Below are positions 1 through 12,204 of a stretch of 64,000 nt of DNA, piece by piece. A model generated the notes under the pieces. The model saw only the letters and a list, made by a program, of their open reading frames with translations, searched no databases and was not told the DNA's origin. Location: positions 1 to 64,000 of the forward strand of contig JAMKCH010049226.1 of assembly GCA_023653785.1 (NCBI GenBank), in the 5' to 3' direction. This stretch comes from Ophioderma brevispina (lineage: Eukaryota > Echinodermata > Ophiuroidea > Amphilepidida > Ophiodermatidae). The translations under genes and the position numbers were made by a program. How positions within the stretch are numbered: the first letter of the stretch is position 1; each line of letters starts with the position of its first letter.

Positions 1-24
1 TGGATGGATGGATGGATGGATGGA
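1..24. repeat. (TGGA)n microsatellite, cut by the window edge
   Basis: The window opens inside a run of TGGA tetranucleotides that decays into TAGATTGATA. The true start lies outside the window. An open frame begins inside it, but this is only the stop-free nature of the repeat. Confidence 0.9.
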
Positions 25-1180
25 TAGATTGATACTGGCACACGTCCTAACATGGCCTTTGGTCACTGCAACGGGCCTGCTACGTGACTTGAATTCACTG
101 CCATCATTTGCTTCGTGGCATGATTATTTGAATTATTTAGTATGCGAGGTTCCGTTAAGTTGGTGTGAAAAAGCTTGTTTAAAAATCCAGATTTCACGCC
201 ATAGTGAAATTAAACAACATAGCTTAAGTAATATTTGTATGTATTTATTATGTTGATCGATGTTGTTTTACAAATTTATAATAGACAGGAATTCTTTCAA
301 GTTTAAGTTCTCATTTCTTCAGGTAACGTTCCAATATGAAAATGTTTTAAAATGTGTTCGATTTCGAAAACCTGTACACCTATCTATCTTTTCTTCAAAC
401 TTGTCTCACAAAATTGATGAAAACGCTCAACAAAATGAGTTATTTTCTTTGACACATTGGTTAACCAGTTTTATGGTTAACTTTGAGAGTTTAAGGATCA
501 GGAAGATTGATAGCAATATTTCTACTACACAATTCGCTGACTTAACAAATGATTGTTGTGAGGCGAATATGAAATTGTTAGTATTAACTATTCCCTTTTA
601 CTATACAGTGAAACTCATGGTATTTTGGTGTGCTACAAGACTGTCTCGAAATGATTTTATTATTTTATTTTTTTTTTGCATATACACAAATTGATGTTGA
701 TGAAGAATCACCTTTCAAAATTTTCAAACACAATAGCACAATCAACAGTGCATGCATTGGGGAAATCGATACATCCGGGGAGAGATCTTGATGGAAATCG
801 CTGTCGCTGAATTTGATAGTAATCTCCGAGGACGGGAACACTTTTTGGTTCGGTCAACAGAACACCTCATACATACGTCTTGCTCTTATCTTCCCTATTG
901 ATGACTCATGGGAATAAATGGCGTGTCGTAATTTTACTGTTCTAGTTTAAGGCTCTACGCTCTGGTTACAGTTTGATGAGGGTAGGAACATTACCCGTGA
1001 CGCATACCAGAGAGTTCAAGTCCTTCAACTTATATGATACTTAAGAAATACATTCCTAATAAAAGGGCATCTTTTCAAAGATAATCAACATTTCTCTGAA
1101 CCGTCTTATTTTACTGGATTACGTTTATGGCTGCGTGCCCCTTTAAAGGGATAAGTAGCGATTTGCTGATCCGAAACACA
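25..1180. other. Unassigned AT-rich DNA
   Basis: A 144-codon frame at 260-694 (plus) reads through AT-rich DNA. Its residues are dominated by F, K, N, L and S with no recognisable domain and no splice-site context that I can defend. I see no repeat shared with the rest of the window here. Confidence 0.5.
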
Positions 1181-1185
1181 GAAAA

Positions 1186-1545
1186 AATCATCAAAATTCA
1201 TATTTTAGTATTTTTGTTACTCGCATAGATGTGTTAACATAACCTGCAAGTGGTTGACTTCAAATATGTGTTAAAAAGACAGGGCAGTACTTTTTATCTG
1301 ATTCTGTAATTTCTATACGTGCGTATAAAAATTCCAACTTGAGATAAAAAAAAAAAAGCCTTTCCGTGTGAATATCCCAGATTTATAAGCGTAATATTGT
1401 GCACCGTGACCTGTACAGTTTTACCTCAAGCATAATATTATTGATCTTTGTTTATTCTGTACTGGTGCAAACCACAATCAGCTGTTTAGTGTAGATATAG
1501 AGTCCTCATCGCTGTATGTCTATATGCAGGAGACGGTATGGCAAA
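1186..1545 (-). repeat. Interspersed repeat R1, copy 1 (inverted)
   Basis: Read on the minus strand, this stretch aligns over its whole length with 32,903-33,258 and 26,090-26,425, and partly with 25,312-25,490. Shared landmarks in order are a start near CATACCGTC, a 'CAGCTGATTGTGGTTT' block, 'GTCAAACTGTACAG', 'GAGATATTCA', a 'AAAAAGTACTGCC' block and a tail with 'CCACTTGCAGGTTATGTTA'. The family is about 350 bp and has no open frame shared between copies. The copy at 32.9 kb is a clean insertion relative to its duplicate, so the family is or was mobile. Class unknown; only a few bases at the ends look inverted. Confidence 0.85.
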
Positions 1546-2305
1546 TTTTCTCAAATACGGTACTTCTTTTTTCACATTGGTGTTTTTGTTCCTGCATTCA
1601 ATTAGTTATATGGAATTTATATACTTACTTATCTTGACTTATAAGCTAAAAATGTTGTTTTTTTTTATGTTCTCCTCGCATTATCCTGCGTAGTGTTTTG
1701 GGGGGGGGGGGGGGAAGTACGGTGTCGTTATTTCATCGTCATTTTGTAAAATTCAATATTAAAATATGGACATAATTGAAGAACCAGACAGCTGAAATTT
1801 GTCTATATACTGTGATAAATGCGTTCAAAATTATATTAAATTATTAAGTTAGATACGCTATTATAGTTAGTAGTGAGTTTATCTTTTAAAATTCACCACT
1901 AATGAGAAATAAGTGTTGTACTCTTCATCTGTTGTCATTATCCCTAGGCTGAAAATTTCTCTCTAATCAAGACAACTTATAGCACTTTGAAGTTTACACA
2001 ATATTAAGTTATTTTCAATTTCCCGCTAAATCGAATAAATGAATCAAGAAAGGTTCTATTTGCGCAGTGTAATCAGCGCATTATTCTAATTACTTACCCA
2101 ATACTACATATTATTATGCATCTGTGGTTGCAATACCACAGTGCGATTAGCGCGTACCGCCCCAAACTGCAATACACAAAATATTGGGCATTCGGTCATG
2201 CAACTCGTCAGCAAATACTCTGTATTTATTAGTTTTTGCAACCATTTTAAAACTTTGTTTGTCAAATCAGCTTCTTCTTGCATATAATGATATTGGACGG
2301 CTTTT
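1546..2305. other. Unassigned DNA
   Basis: Contains a run of G near 1,700-1,713 and AT-rich sequence. No coding signal or repeat relationship was seen. Confidence 0.5.
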
Positions 2306-2309
2306 TTCC

Positions 2310-2415
2310 GGCTGATAACAGAAAGATTCGCCCTCGCCAAGAACAAATATCAGGCTCGTCTTCGACTCGCACCCGATATTGATCTAGGCTCCGGGCGATA
2401 TTTTCTGTTATCAAC
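2310..2415. repeat. Small inverted-repeat element
   Basis: Arms of about 23 bases at 2,310-2,333 (GGCTGATAACAGAAAG...) and 2,393-2,415 are inverted copies with a few mismatches. The interior has a second, weaker pairing around 'AATATC' and 'GATATT'. Its size and form fit a solo foldback or MITE remnant. A transcript of either strand could form a hairpin. No second copy was found in this window. Confidence 0.5.
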
Positions 2416-2811
2416 CTCAGCCATCCCATATTATATAATATGTCACAACATTCAGCTCAAGACCTTAATCGTAAACCACACCATAACAAATCCGCATCCA
2501 CAGCAATGCCTTTCCCCCTTTTAAAATGCTTGCGATTGCCTAATTATATCTTGTTAGCTTACTTATTTTGTTAATATGTCTTAAAATAAACAATTAGAGA
2601 ATAAAGGTATTGTATTTAGCTTCTGACATGTGCACTCTTAAAAATGTGTCATGAAAATAACGGCGTTTTGACTGGCTGCGCCGTGATGTTGCACGTTACA
2701 TTACCGATGTCCCTTTTTACAGTTTATATTTGCACGTTCGAGTTCCCGGGTGGACAGTCAACGACCGTTTTTTAAGAACATTTTAACAGTGTGCTATCTG
2801 TCATGATCAAT

Positions 2812-2915
2812 GGCGACAGCATTATTTTAGCCGAGTATTTCTGCGTCCATTATTTTAAGTAGAACGGAAGCGCAGCCGAGTTGTTTCTACAACAAAACCA
2901 AATAGTGCTGTCGCC
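2812..2915. repeat. Hairpin-forming inverted repeat with GGCGACAGC arms
   Basis: Arms 2,812-2,827 and 2,900-2,915 pair at 15 of 16 positions (GGCGACAGCATTATTT against the complement of AAATAGTGCTGTCGCC). The loop holds two direct copies of 'GCCGAGT..TTTCT'. It could be a small MITE or a structured element. No partner copy occurs in the window. Confidence 0.5.
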
Positions 2916-4030
2916 CGTGTGTAGTCATAACGATACATACACTGAGGCAGAGACTAACAACAATACCTTTATTCCCATTCTTTAACACTTTATTCAAGAT
3001 AAGAATCTCATGAATAACATGTTACGATTTTCATTTTTGAGTTTTTTAATTTTGTAATTAAATGGGGTTTCGTATCTTTGAACATTACTATTTGCGTATC
3101 GTGTCCGACTAATATCACCGCTAAGAAACAAGTGTTTGAGAAGATACTTTAGAAAAAAATATCAAAATAGTCTATTAGCCAATTCTGTACGGACCTTAAA
3201 ATCGAGTTTCTTGCACCCACCCTGGTGATATTTTCCAATATATCACCCCTGAAGGTGTCCCCCTAAACTAGGCTTAGGAAAAGTTTCATCATTGTCGTGT
3301 GTTACTTGGCGCTATTTTCAAAATGTCACCATGGTTTTATAAAAAATCCCATTGTAATTTCGTTATAGATAGGAACATTTAAGCGTCCATGATTGCCGCC
3401 GAAAGGAGGCATGTTTTGTAAAGGTACTAAAATGGCAAATTTGGGGTAAAATAGGGGTACTAAAAATTGGCAAATTTGCTGGGGTAAGAATGTGAATCGA
3501 TATTGTGGAGCACCAAAAGAGGATTAATGACATTTGGGATTTTGGCCGACATGATCTTAACTCGTGATGGCGGCAGTTATACCGCACAGGGGACCTAAAA
3601 TTACGAATAAAAACACCCCTACACTTCTTTTTCGCGAGTTGACGGCTGGGAAAGAAGCGGATTCGGCAGTAGAGAGAGAGAAGGGGCCGGTTGGACAAGT
3701 CAGAAAAAAATAGTAAGTACTTGAGGTGCTCGGAGGAAAAAGTCGGGTCCACATAAAAAAAATTATTTTTTCGACAGACAACTTTTTTACTTCTACATAA
3801 GCAGATATTTTTATTTTCACTGGAAAACAACTATGACGTCACTGAGTAGACATTAAATACAGTCTACAACATTTATTATGATTTATTTAATCATTATCAG
3901 GTGATATGGGCGATGTCTTTTGGGAACCAGTATCGAGTCAGTTTTAACCACGTTATATGACCCAATAGAGAGAAGGGAATACATGGATGGACAAGGTTGT
4001 TAGTGGGGTTGTTATGTCAATGAAACGGTT
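2916..4030. other. Unassigned DNA with one chance-like long frame
   Basis: A 155-codon minus-strand frame (3,363-3,830) is one of the longest in the window. It overlaps a second open frame in another phase, is rich in S, F, R and C, and shows no domain. I treat it as chance. A weak GAAGGTGTCC-containing stretch near 3,220-3,260 has no repeat partner here. Confidence 0.4.
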
Positions 4031-4860
4031 TCCCGTAGGATTTTTGGTGCTAAAGTTGATTTCTTGCTGTTTTTCATTCAATAGGGACAAGACAGTCAGA
4101 AAATGATGGGTGCAATTTTCGGACTGGTCCCCCTGCCTCAAGGGAGAAAACGTTAATACAGGGACAAATTAAAATCGAGTCAAATTGTGTTTGAATGTAC
4201 ATTAAACAAGTTCGTCTCCTTATACGGATTAAAAAAAGTATCATTACCTAGGTTCGACCTTTAGTTAAAGCGCTATAGCCCCGTATGGTTCAAGGTCATC
4301 CTGGGTTAAAAATTACCCATGGCTCAGATTTTTTGAAACTGGTGATAAGTTGTTAGTAATGTCTCACATGTTCAAAAAGATTATTACAGTGTGTGACATT
4401 GGGTTGGCTAATTACATAGCAAGATGTAGCAAGGGTCTACATGGTCTATGGGGGGTCACCAGAATTTCCCTGGGATTGTCGCAATGGTGGACATCACCCA
4501 AAACAGTAAAAGGCATTGTTCTGTTTCAGTATGACACAAGGAATATTTGACACCACTTTAAACAAAATCGAAGCATTTAACCCCAGGGTGACCTTGAACC
4601 ATTATGGGGCTATACCGCTTTAACTAAAGGTTGGAACCTAGGCAATATATCTATTTTAATCCTTAGAGCAGAGGAACGCATTAGTATACATCAAACACAA
4701 GTTTGACTTGATTTTGAAATTTTTCCCTGTACTAATTACATTTGCCCCCTTGCAGGAGGGGGTAATCAGTCCGAAAATTTGCACCCCATCATTTTCGAAG
4801 TTTGTGCCTACTTAAACCCAAACAGCAAAATCAATTTTATAGCATGAAAATCCTACGGGA
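4031..4860. mobile_element. Foldback element with about 285-bp inverted arms
   Basis: The left arm (4,031-4,310) and right arm (4,576-4,860) are inverted copies. Paired landmarks are CCCGTAGGATTTT with AAAATCCTACGGG, a GGACTGGTCCC-like block, GTTCGACCTTTAGTTAAAGC with its complement, and TTCAAGGTCATCCTGGGTTAAA with its complement. About 265 bp of unrelated DNA lies between. The arms are diverged with small indels, so the element is old. The interior 66-codon frame (4,350-4,550) has no recognisable transposase motif. It fits a non-autonomous DNA transposon of foldback type; the superfamily is not determinable because no clean target duplication is visible. Confidence 0.8.
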
Positions 4861-5390
4861 ATACCACCAACCCAACTATGGTCGATCGGGTCACCCGCCT
4901 TCAACAATTATCATTTTACATCATCACCGCCAACTTAACTACATGTCAAATTTTTCGAATAGAAATTTTGTCACATCTATCCCCCCCGGGTTTCAGCTGA
5001 GTACGATAATTTGGACAGAGACGATTTCCATGAAATGAGATCAGATTAATGATTTGACTCAGTAATCGCTTTACTCAGTTAAGATGCAGTTTCGTGATTC
5101 TAGTACATTCTATAGGTTATTTATAATTCACAAGACCGCCTAAGAAAAACTTGTTTCCCTTTCCAAAATTCGAGTTCTTCTTCTTGCGTTTGGCGTTAAG
5201 AAAAACTTGCTCTCAAAATTCCAGTTGACTCTTGTGTTTTGTTGTTATTAGCAAAGTCACAAAAAAACTACTGTGCTGAAAAAATCGTACGTTTGGGACA
5301 GAAATAAACACTAGGAATTTCGCGGGTTCCGGCTTTCGCGCTCGCTATATTCAAAGATAGAAGCTGTGGGTCGCTTTTTTTTTTTTCCCC
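4861..5390. other. Unassigned DNA with a short direct repeat
   Basis: 'AAGAAAAACTTG' followed by a pyrimidine stretch and 'AAAATTC' occurs twice (about 5,140 and 5,200), roughly 57 bp apart. Nothing else was recognised. Confidence 0.4.
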
Positions 5391-5665
5391 CATGACCTTT
5401 GACCTGGCACATGAACTTTGGACCTCATCAACATATGAGGGATCCCATGGAGACCTTATTACACAAGTTGGTTCCAATTGAACTCAAGTTTCATGAGGTC
5501 AATTTACATTTTTAGCTATTTTCAACTTGACCTCGCATGGAACTGTGACATCGGCACATGACCTTGACCTCATCAACAATGAGGGACCAATGTTGCACCT
5601 ATGACAGAAGTTTGGTTCCAATTGAACTTCAACTTTCAATTGAGGTCAATTAAAAAAAAAAATTA
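5391..5665. repeat. Two-unit repeat rich in TGACCT half sites
   Basis: Two degenerate units of about 135 bp lie head to tail (about 5,391-5,530 and 5,531-5,665). Each holds 'GACCTCATCAACA', 'GAGGGA', 'TTGGTTCCAATTGAACT' and 'GAGGTCAATT'. A CA-rich tail with repeated ACATCCACACAT follows at 5,690-5,720. The TGACCT/TGACCTTGACCT strings match nuclear-receptor half sites, but here they belong to the repeat. Probably part of a genome-wide repeat family. Confidence 0.6.
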
Positions 5666-5939
5666 ACATTTTTAGTGACACACCACTAACATCCACACAT
5701 CCACACATACACACGCTACAAGGGTTGCTAAATGGTCTACAGCTAAAGCTGGCGGCCCACAAAATGCAATCTAATTGTTTTTACCTGAAGCGATAGAATT
5801 CGCACGTCAGATTAGGCACACGTGCAATATTAAAACTAACGGTTCAGATGATACAAAACCCTCCACTCTTTAGGTAAGTCGGAGCGAACGAGGTTGTAGA
5901 TCACGAACAGCCACCTTTTAAAAAAATAATGCAACTGTA

Positions 5940-6245
5940 TTAAACTTCAGTGACTGGGGGGGTCCATGTGGACCCAAGATTTTGTTTTTCCCGCGCATAT
6001 GTTAACGCTAAATTATTTTATACACTTGACCTCAATATCGGTTGCGCATATTATGGTGGGAAAAAAGTACATTGGCCATTGCGTCTTTATGTAATCAAAA
6101 TAAATACGCATTTTGATGGCCCACTTATTCAAAATTTGTTTTGACCCCTAAATCTTACTGCAGTATTTTTTTTTTTGATTTCAGCAATGTGTATTTATTT
6201 TATGTTCCCTAAATGAACAAAGTTATGGAAAAAAGTGTATAACGG
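5940..6245 (+). mobile_element. TTAA palindrome family member (TP1), 5' TTAAACTTCAGTG
   Basis: The left end reads TTAAACTTCAGTGACTGGG, a diverged form of the family start TTAACACTTAAGTGACC. A perfect family palindrome, GGTCCATGTGGACC, sits at 5,961-5,974. The body aligns with 27,820-28,128 through 'GCGCATATTATGGTGGGAAAA' versus its partner, 'TTCAAAATTTGTTTTG' and the closing 'GAAAAAAGT' region. The right terminus (about 6,245) is decayed. Like its relatives it encodes nothing, so it would depend on a transposase made elsewhere. Confidence 0.7.
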
Positions 6246-8555
6246 GAAAGAGATTTTTTCATAGGAGACATTTTTGTTCGCAACATAAACAAATCGGTTT
6301 TAGACCACACTTTTGAATCATTTTCAATTTTTTTTCTGTTATGTGATCGTGTTGATTTACCCCCGTCAAATAACGCAGTTTTGACCAAAAAAATCCAAAC
6401 GGCAAAACAGGGTGGGAACGTCGGATTTCTTTTGGCATCTCGGAAAATTAGCACTCTATATAAATGCCCAGTAAACACGTATATAAATTCGATGGTGTTA
6501 AAGGCTCACGATACGGTCATTTTTCTGTCATACTGCACAAAGGTCACACCCATAAAACGATCTTATTACGTTAACTTCACGAAAAAATACGATCAACTAT
6601 GACAAATCTGGTCTTGGAAAGAAATTTGAGCAAAAGGTGGTGCGATATGAGCCAGATCCTGTCAATACGTCGGGTATCCGTTGTGTTGCAAATGAGGCCG
6701 TAGTCTCGTGGTGCGTTGGTATAAAAAGATAAAACGTTCGTTCTCGGACCTCGTGGGTCAATAGGCGTGGGTAGACCCAATATACTGAGAATTCGATACT
6801 AAATTTGAATAAATACGTTTCTCAGCAGTCTAGGGATTTTTGAATGGCTCGAAAATTGAATTTTTCAAATGCATTTTCCTCCAAATTTCTTCTACGAACT
6901 AAAAGTTCGCAGAACAAAATTGCTTTAAAGGTTCAACGAGGAGATTTCAATATCAGGTGTCCCTAAAAATCAAAAGTATTGATTTTGGCATGATGTAAAG
7001 GCTTTCCATCGAACATATCCCCATCTGAAAAATGATTAGCCAAAATGTTTCTTTGGTACAATATTAAATTGTGAAATTTCTAATTTCGTATAGGAGCAAA
7101 TACAAAATTCAGCCTATGTTTTATATTGAAATTAAGCAAATCAATCACTTGTTTTCTCTTCTTTTAAAGATATTTCTTTGCTAATACAGGTAAGAAACCT
7201 ATTGAGTGTCCTAATCTATTGAAATTACTATTATGACACAATCTGGGTGCCGTCACAATCTCTCGTTGCACCTTTATGATGTCTTCTGCCGTATGGTAAA
7301 AATTGAATGAATTCATCACAGCGTTTTGGAAGATCAATCAGAATCAGCAGTAAAAAATGGCCGATTTTAGGGATTTTTTCCATATAGCTTCCACAGGGAT
7401 CTGCAACCTCCAAAATCCCACCTCTAGTATCGACCATCGGGCGTCCTTGCCGCCCCCCCCCGCCTGCAAGATGGCTTTCAGAGTGGGTCCATATGCAATC
7501 CCCCACCCCCTTCCCCAACGGATGGCAGACGACCTTAATGTTATAAGATAAATATTACAACCTAAATCGCAGTCGGGGGGACATCAAAGTATAAGGCTAA
7601 ATCCTTACAGTAAATGGTCAAACCTATTAATTTGTAGTTCTAATAATAAGAATAATAATTAATAGGGCAGATAAAGTATAAAATTCTAAAACCACCGTGC
7701 ACAGGTGTTGTGACGTACAATACAATTGAATATGGCATTTGGAATATCTCGCTCCCCCCGCTTGTTTTTAAGAGGAAGGTAATTGGTTTTAATGTGTATC
7801 ATTCGCCAAAGAACTGAATTGTGATCGTGTTGAATTTATAGGTTTTACCATAGAGCAGGTATTGTTATGCATATCGGGACTTAATGTCTGGTAAATATAA
7901 AAATGTCCCTCCCGTCAACACAAGATAAATACTTCTAAAAAAGGTACATATTGTTTTAGTATCAGCTGTGAAATATCGTGAAATTGTTGAACTTGAAATA
8001 ATTATTAACCAATATAAAAGGGTATATTAATATAAATCTAAAATAGATTGTTTCCAGAAATTCGTGCCAGGTGCACGGCGAGTATTATGAGTACTTTTCC
8101 TCAATACATGTCAAAAACCAAAGGTTGCACTTGCTTCCGTTAATAAAGAGCAGTCGAAAAGGTTTTCACAAACACTAAAATAATCAATTTTGTGAACATC
8201 TATTTTTGATTTTTTGCTTAAAAGTTAGTTTAATAAGATGTAAAAAATAGCGAAATAAGATTTAAGATGCTAATCGATAGTTTAAAAGTTCATTAACAAA
8301 ATACATTCTTCATATTCAACGCACATATTATTTTAAAGTAAGGTATTAACCAAGAGAGGTTATAAACAAAGCTAATTGTTCCAGTTTAGCAGGTAATCTA
8401 AATATTCCAAACCTCTAATTCTTCGGAATGGAAGAAGGATAATCAGCAAAAATATGCGTTACATAAAATAACCGTATTTTTTACCTTTTAAAAGCACTAT
8501 AAGTGATTGTCAAAAATCGTAAAAATATGAAAATATTCTTTTTTAAGGGTTGTCC
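6246..8555. other. Unassigned AT-rich DNA
   Basis: Scanned on both strands. A 95-codon minus frame at 7,231-7,518 crosses a C-rich run (7,455-7,463) and overlaps an open plus frame, so it is not convincing. Near 6,710-6,780, 'GTGGGTCAATAGGCGTGGGTAGACCC' faintly recalls the TTAA-family palindrome but lacks the ends. No RNA gene was seen. Confidence 0.4.
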
Positions 8556-8625
8556 GATGCAATCGGAAAGCCTTATGTCGGCATGATTCGTGTGTCTGTC
8601 TGTCTGTGTGTCTGTCTGTGAGTGT
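8556..8625. repeat. Repeat tail with (TCTG)n
   Basis: A short stretch, 'GATGCAATCGGAAAGCC' then TGTCTGTCTGTCTGTG-type repeats. The unique head followed by a tetranucleotide tail looks like the end of an interspersed element, but no second copy is present to define its limits. Confidence 0.45.
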
Positions 8626-9778
8626 GTCAAACATTTAGGTTACACTGTTGGTTAACCTTTTTAAAATTACTGTCACTTTTCGGCAGCGATGGATCAATAT
8701 CATACTTGGTATGCTTATACATTGGACAAGGGGTCTTATGTGGGGGTAACCCAATGAGGAGGTCCAAAGGTCATTGTTTTTTATTTAGATTGATGATCGA
8801 TCGAGTGAGTGATGATTAATCGCATTGCATGATTGATTGATGGATTTATTGGTTAAACACCTTATAACATACTAGAATACTATTATAAAAAAATAATTAT
8901 CAGTAATAATATTATGAATGACATACATTTAGTGTAAAAAATATACACAAATGGTAATATAAGAGTGGACAAACAGTCAGTGATAAAATTAGAGAACCTG
9001 GACAGATCCATAAATCGAACCAATATTTCAAAGGGGTCCAGAGGACAAATAGCAAATGGAGGTCAAAAAATGGTATTATAATTTAAATCCCGACAGGGCC
9101 AAAAAAAAAGAAGAAAAAAAAACAAAGGGAGATTTTTGAAAGGGCAAGAGCCATGCGAAACCAGCTATTTTCAAAATGATCCATTAGGCAATTGTGATTT
9201 AAAAAGTGTAAACGCACGAAAGTAAAAGTTGTACAAGCAGATGATTTTGGGAACAACAAATTTGAAAAAAAAATACTCTTGGCGTACTGATGGATATCAG
9301 ACATTTTTCGAAATTTTCTCTTAAGTAGGGAAGCACCATTTGCATAAATATAATTTGAAACATGCACTATTTGTAAAAAAAAAGTAACCATATTTTTGTA
9401 TTTGATTAAAGACACTACAGTGGTCCACGGAAAGAGCCAAAGTATGTAAATTTTTATTTTGTAAAAAGGTTAAATTTTTTATTTTTTGATCTAGCAAATC
9501 ACTCATAGTACCTTTAAGTAAATCACTATGATATTGCCTTAAAGGTGGACAACCAAAGTTAAGTTTACATAAGTTTTTATGGCACACTTTGTATGAATTA
9601 GTGTTACAAATCATCGACATACTTACAAAGTCTATCAGCTTGCGCTATCAGCAATCGGAAACAACTTGTGTCACCTAGGAGAAGTTCGCACAGTCTGAGT
9701 GAGCGTCGGTCCGTTAAAACTTCTTCAAGCCAACAAGGACACAAGGAGTTTTTTTGATCGCTCCAAAGCCAAATGTAC
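8626..9778. other. Unassigned DNA
   Basis: AT-rich with A-runs at 9,098-9,122. Two overlapping minus-strand frames (9,083-9,415 and 9,321-9,620) are low-complexity at their ends and have no recognised domain. Confidence 0.4.
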
Positions 9779-9900
9779 CTGACAGGGAAAAAACACCATT
9801 GACGTTATACATGAAGTATAAGATAAGTGCAAATAAACATGGATGTTTACTCTAGTACCAAATGTCTCAAGAAATATATTGGACTTAGCGTTGTGCTGAG
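9779..9900 (+). repeat. Low-copy repeat R6, copy 1
   Basis: Aligns with 11,350-11,460 in the same orientation. Shared landmarks are 'CACCATTGA', 'ATGAAGTATA.GATAA', 'GCAAATAAA' versus 'GCTAATAAA', and 'GAATGTCTCA.CAAGTATATT'-like text. About 75 percent alike by eye, so an old duplication. Not coding. Confidence 0.55.
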
Positions 9901-9998
9901 AGCAACTCTTGTTCTTCAAATGGGAGTCTGGCATGAGCACTTATACTTGACAAGAATTTAAGTCGAAAAGAAAAAAAAAGTAAAAAGAAAACGAACGC

Positions 9999-10175
9999 TT
10001 GGTGTGTGTGTGTGTGTGTGTGTGCGTGCGGGTGTGTGTGTGTACGTGTGTGTGCGTTCGCGTGCGTGCGAGAGTGTGTTTGTTCGCGTGTGTGTGTGTG
10101 CGAGTTTATGTGCGCGAGTGTGTGTCCGCGCTCGCTCGCGTGTGTGCGCGCTCGCGCGTGTGTGTGTTTTTTGTG
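9999..10175. repeat. GT-rich (TG/CG)n tract
   Basis: Begins with a pure TG run and grades into TG interspersed with CG. Such alternating purine-pyrimidine DNA favours Z-DNA. Open frames of 85 to 125 codons on both strands here are stop-free only because of the repeat (strings of V, C and R on one strand, H and T on the other). Confidence 0.9.
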
Positions 10176-10578
10176 AATGCGACCATGAATGCGACCACGC
10201 GTGCGTACTTCATTTACTACATATGTGTTTCTCTGTTTCATTTGAACATACCATAACGGCATAATCTGAAATTCGCTAAATTAGAACATCTAAAAAATAA
10301 CTTTAAAAATCTGATTTTTTTTTTTGCATATTCTTTAAAAGGTAAAATTGAAAGCGCAAATGGGAAAATTTGACAATTTAGCCAAACGTTTTGCATGATT
10401 TAAATAGCATGTAATTCATTGGAGCTTCATTTGTATAGTATTGATATCTTCCTCCTTAAAAAGTCTTGTGCAATCACTGATGGTGCCTTTAATTCTGACG
10501 TTTTCTTTGATCCGATATTTTTTAAGATTTCGGGTTTCTTGTAAAAAAAGGCTCCCTTGTACCTATAAATAGTAACAT
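10176..10578. other. Unassigned DNA
   Basis: Flanks the GT-rich tract; it contains short direct 'AATGCGACCA' repeats near 10,176-10,196 and nothing else recognised. Confidence 0.4.
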
Positions 10579-11073
10579 AAATGGAATCACACCACTAATA
10601 ACTCCCCATAGACTTGTGTACAAAATGACCTCTCACCGAACGTCAATTTATCGGCTACAAAGCGACTGGTTATTTCAAAACTGGATTGTTTGGGAAGATT
10701 AGGACCATACCTCTTCAACAAAAATGAAAAAGTCATATGATGAGGGCTGATTTTTTGAGCTAGAGAGCATCGAAAGATTTGCATGTTTTCGAAACGTCCA
10801 CGCCTAGTTGAATGTCAACTAGAAATCAAAATAGCACAGTTTCCCCAAACCCTCAAATATTATACCAAAATGGCACAGACAAAATATTTACCACCCAATG
10901 GTTTGTTACTAGTCCACACATTATGATTAATTTCAAATTTCATTTAAAGACACGACTTATCAACATTTTGTGACTCTTCATTTAGGCAAAGTGCCATATT
11001 TGGACGCCAACACTGTCTCGGCACAGACGTCGTCTGCTACTCATAGATTATTTAGTGGTGTGATTCCAAATAG
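10579..11073. mobile_element. Candidate short-TIR element (TGGAATCACACCACTAA ends)
   Basis: TGGAATCACACCACTAA at about 10,580 recurs as its exact inverse at about 11,053-11,070, about 495 bp apart. Beyond those 17 bases the arms do not pair, which is the pattern of a terminal-inverted-repeat MITE. No transposase frame and no clear target duplication (AAA on both sides at best). No other copy is in the window. Confidence 0.45.
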
Positions 11074-11349
11074 TATATTAGCCCCAGATCATGATTTTCC
11101 ACAGGTTTCTTCGAAGTTTGATGAAACAATATTTTGATGTGACTTCGCTATAGAAAAAAAAAACCCGATGTTTTCTTTTCTAATAGCAACATTTTAAAAA
11201 CTTCAAAATTGTCTGAACATATCGACTTTTCACAAAGCGGGTCACATACGTTGAAAAAACACTGCATCTGACTGCATTCGAACATGCAACATGTACGGTA
11301 CTGTAACCAATAACGCCACCAGAACGCTGATATCCAAGCATTTCGTTAA

Positions 11350-11460
11350 CCTGTAAATCACCATTGATATGTGTATGAAGTATACGATAATTGCTAATAA
11401 ATATAAATTATTTTTATTTTATACCGAATGTCTCAGCAAGTATATTTGATTTAAAGTAGT
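11350..11460 (+). repeat. Low-copy repeat R6, copy 2
   Basis: Partner of 9,779-9,900, same strand, about 1.57 kb downstream. It shares the ATGAAGTATA and GAATGTCTCA landmarks. Confidence 0.55.
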
Positions 11461-12204
11461 AGCTTGAACTGGTATGATCAAACCACAATTTGCTACATTG
11501 TCCACCTGTTCCAAGAATTATTTCCAAGATTGTAAGGTAAGGAAATCCACACAAATTACAAGAACTTTTCAATCAGAAAAGAAACAAACAAAAAAGTGGG
11601 AAGATTTAGGGAATGGTTACTGAATATGAATTAATAAAGTATTTTGCATAATTTAGGTGTATTAAGAAAACCGAAAGAAAGAATCATCTGGTGCCATCAC
11701 TTACATCATGTAACTCAACAAGGAAATGTAATTTTCGCATGAAAATTCACAAAATCATTACAGCAATATCACCAAGATCTGTAACACTTAAAAATCTAGA
11801 AATTGTAATTTAGGGATCGGTTTGAATTCAAACACGTAATGACACCATGCGGGCACAATGACGTAACATATGGTATATTGTATTACACAGTTGAACACTT
11901 TAGTGCAATAAAAACTATGGAATAAATCTAAATAATAAAAAACGGAGAAAATGGCAAAGGTTAAAATCTAAAAAGTTCAGCGTATTATAGTGCACTCCCA
12001 AACATTCGTCTATGTGGTAGTCATCAAAATAGAGGAGCAGCGTTGAAAACAATACGGTATCCCGAGTCAACTGCTCCCTTACGCTCATTTATACAGGTGT
12101 AATGGTGAAGTCAATGAGCTTTGACGCTGATATGAGGCTAATGGTAAAATGTTCACACTTTACCACACACTTTACCACATTAAATACTTTGACAGTTTAC
12201 TATT
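11461..12204. other. Unassigned DNA
   Basis: A 25-base fragment near 11,505-11,535 ('TTCCAAGAATTATTTCCAAG' and following) resembles the end of repeat R2 at 12.37 kb. Otherwise nothing was recognised. Confidence 0.4.

Noticed and set aside
5391..5665. Cluster of TGACCT nuclear-receptor half sites as an enhancer
   Set aside because: The half sites belong to a two-unit repeat and are explained by duplication.
9885..10264. His/Thr-rich and Cys/Val-rich frames of 85 to 125 codons
   Set aside because: They lie over the GT-rich tract on both strands, so the openness reflects composition.
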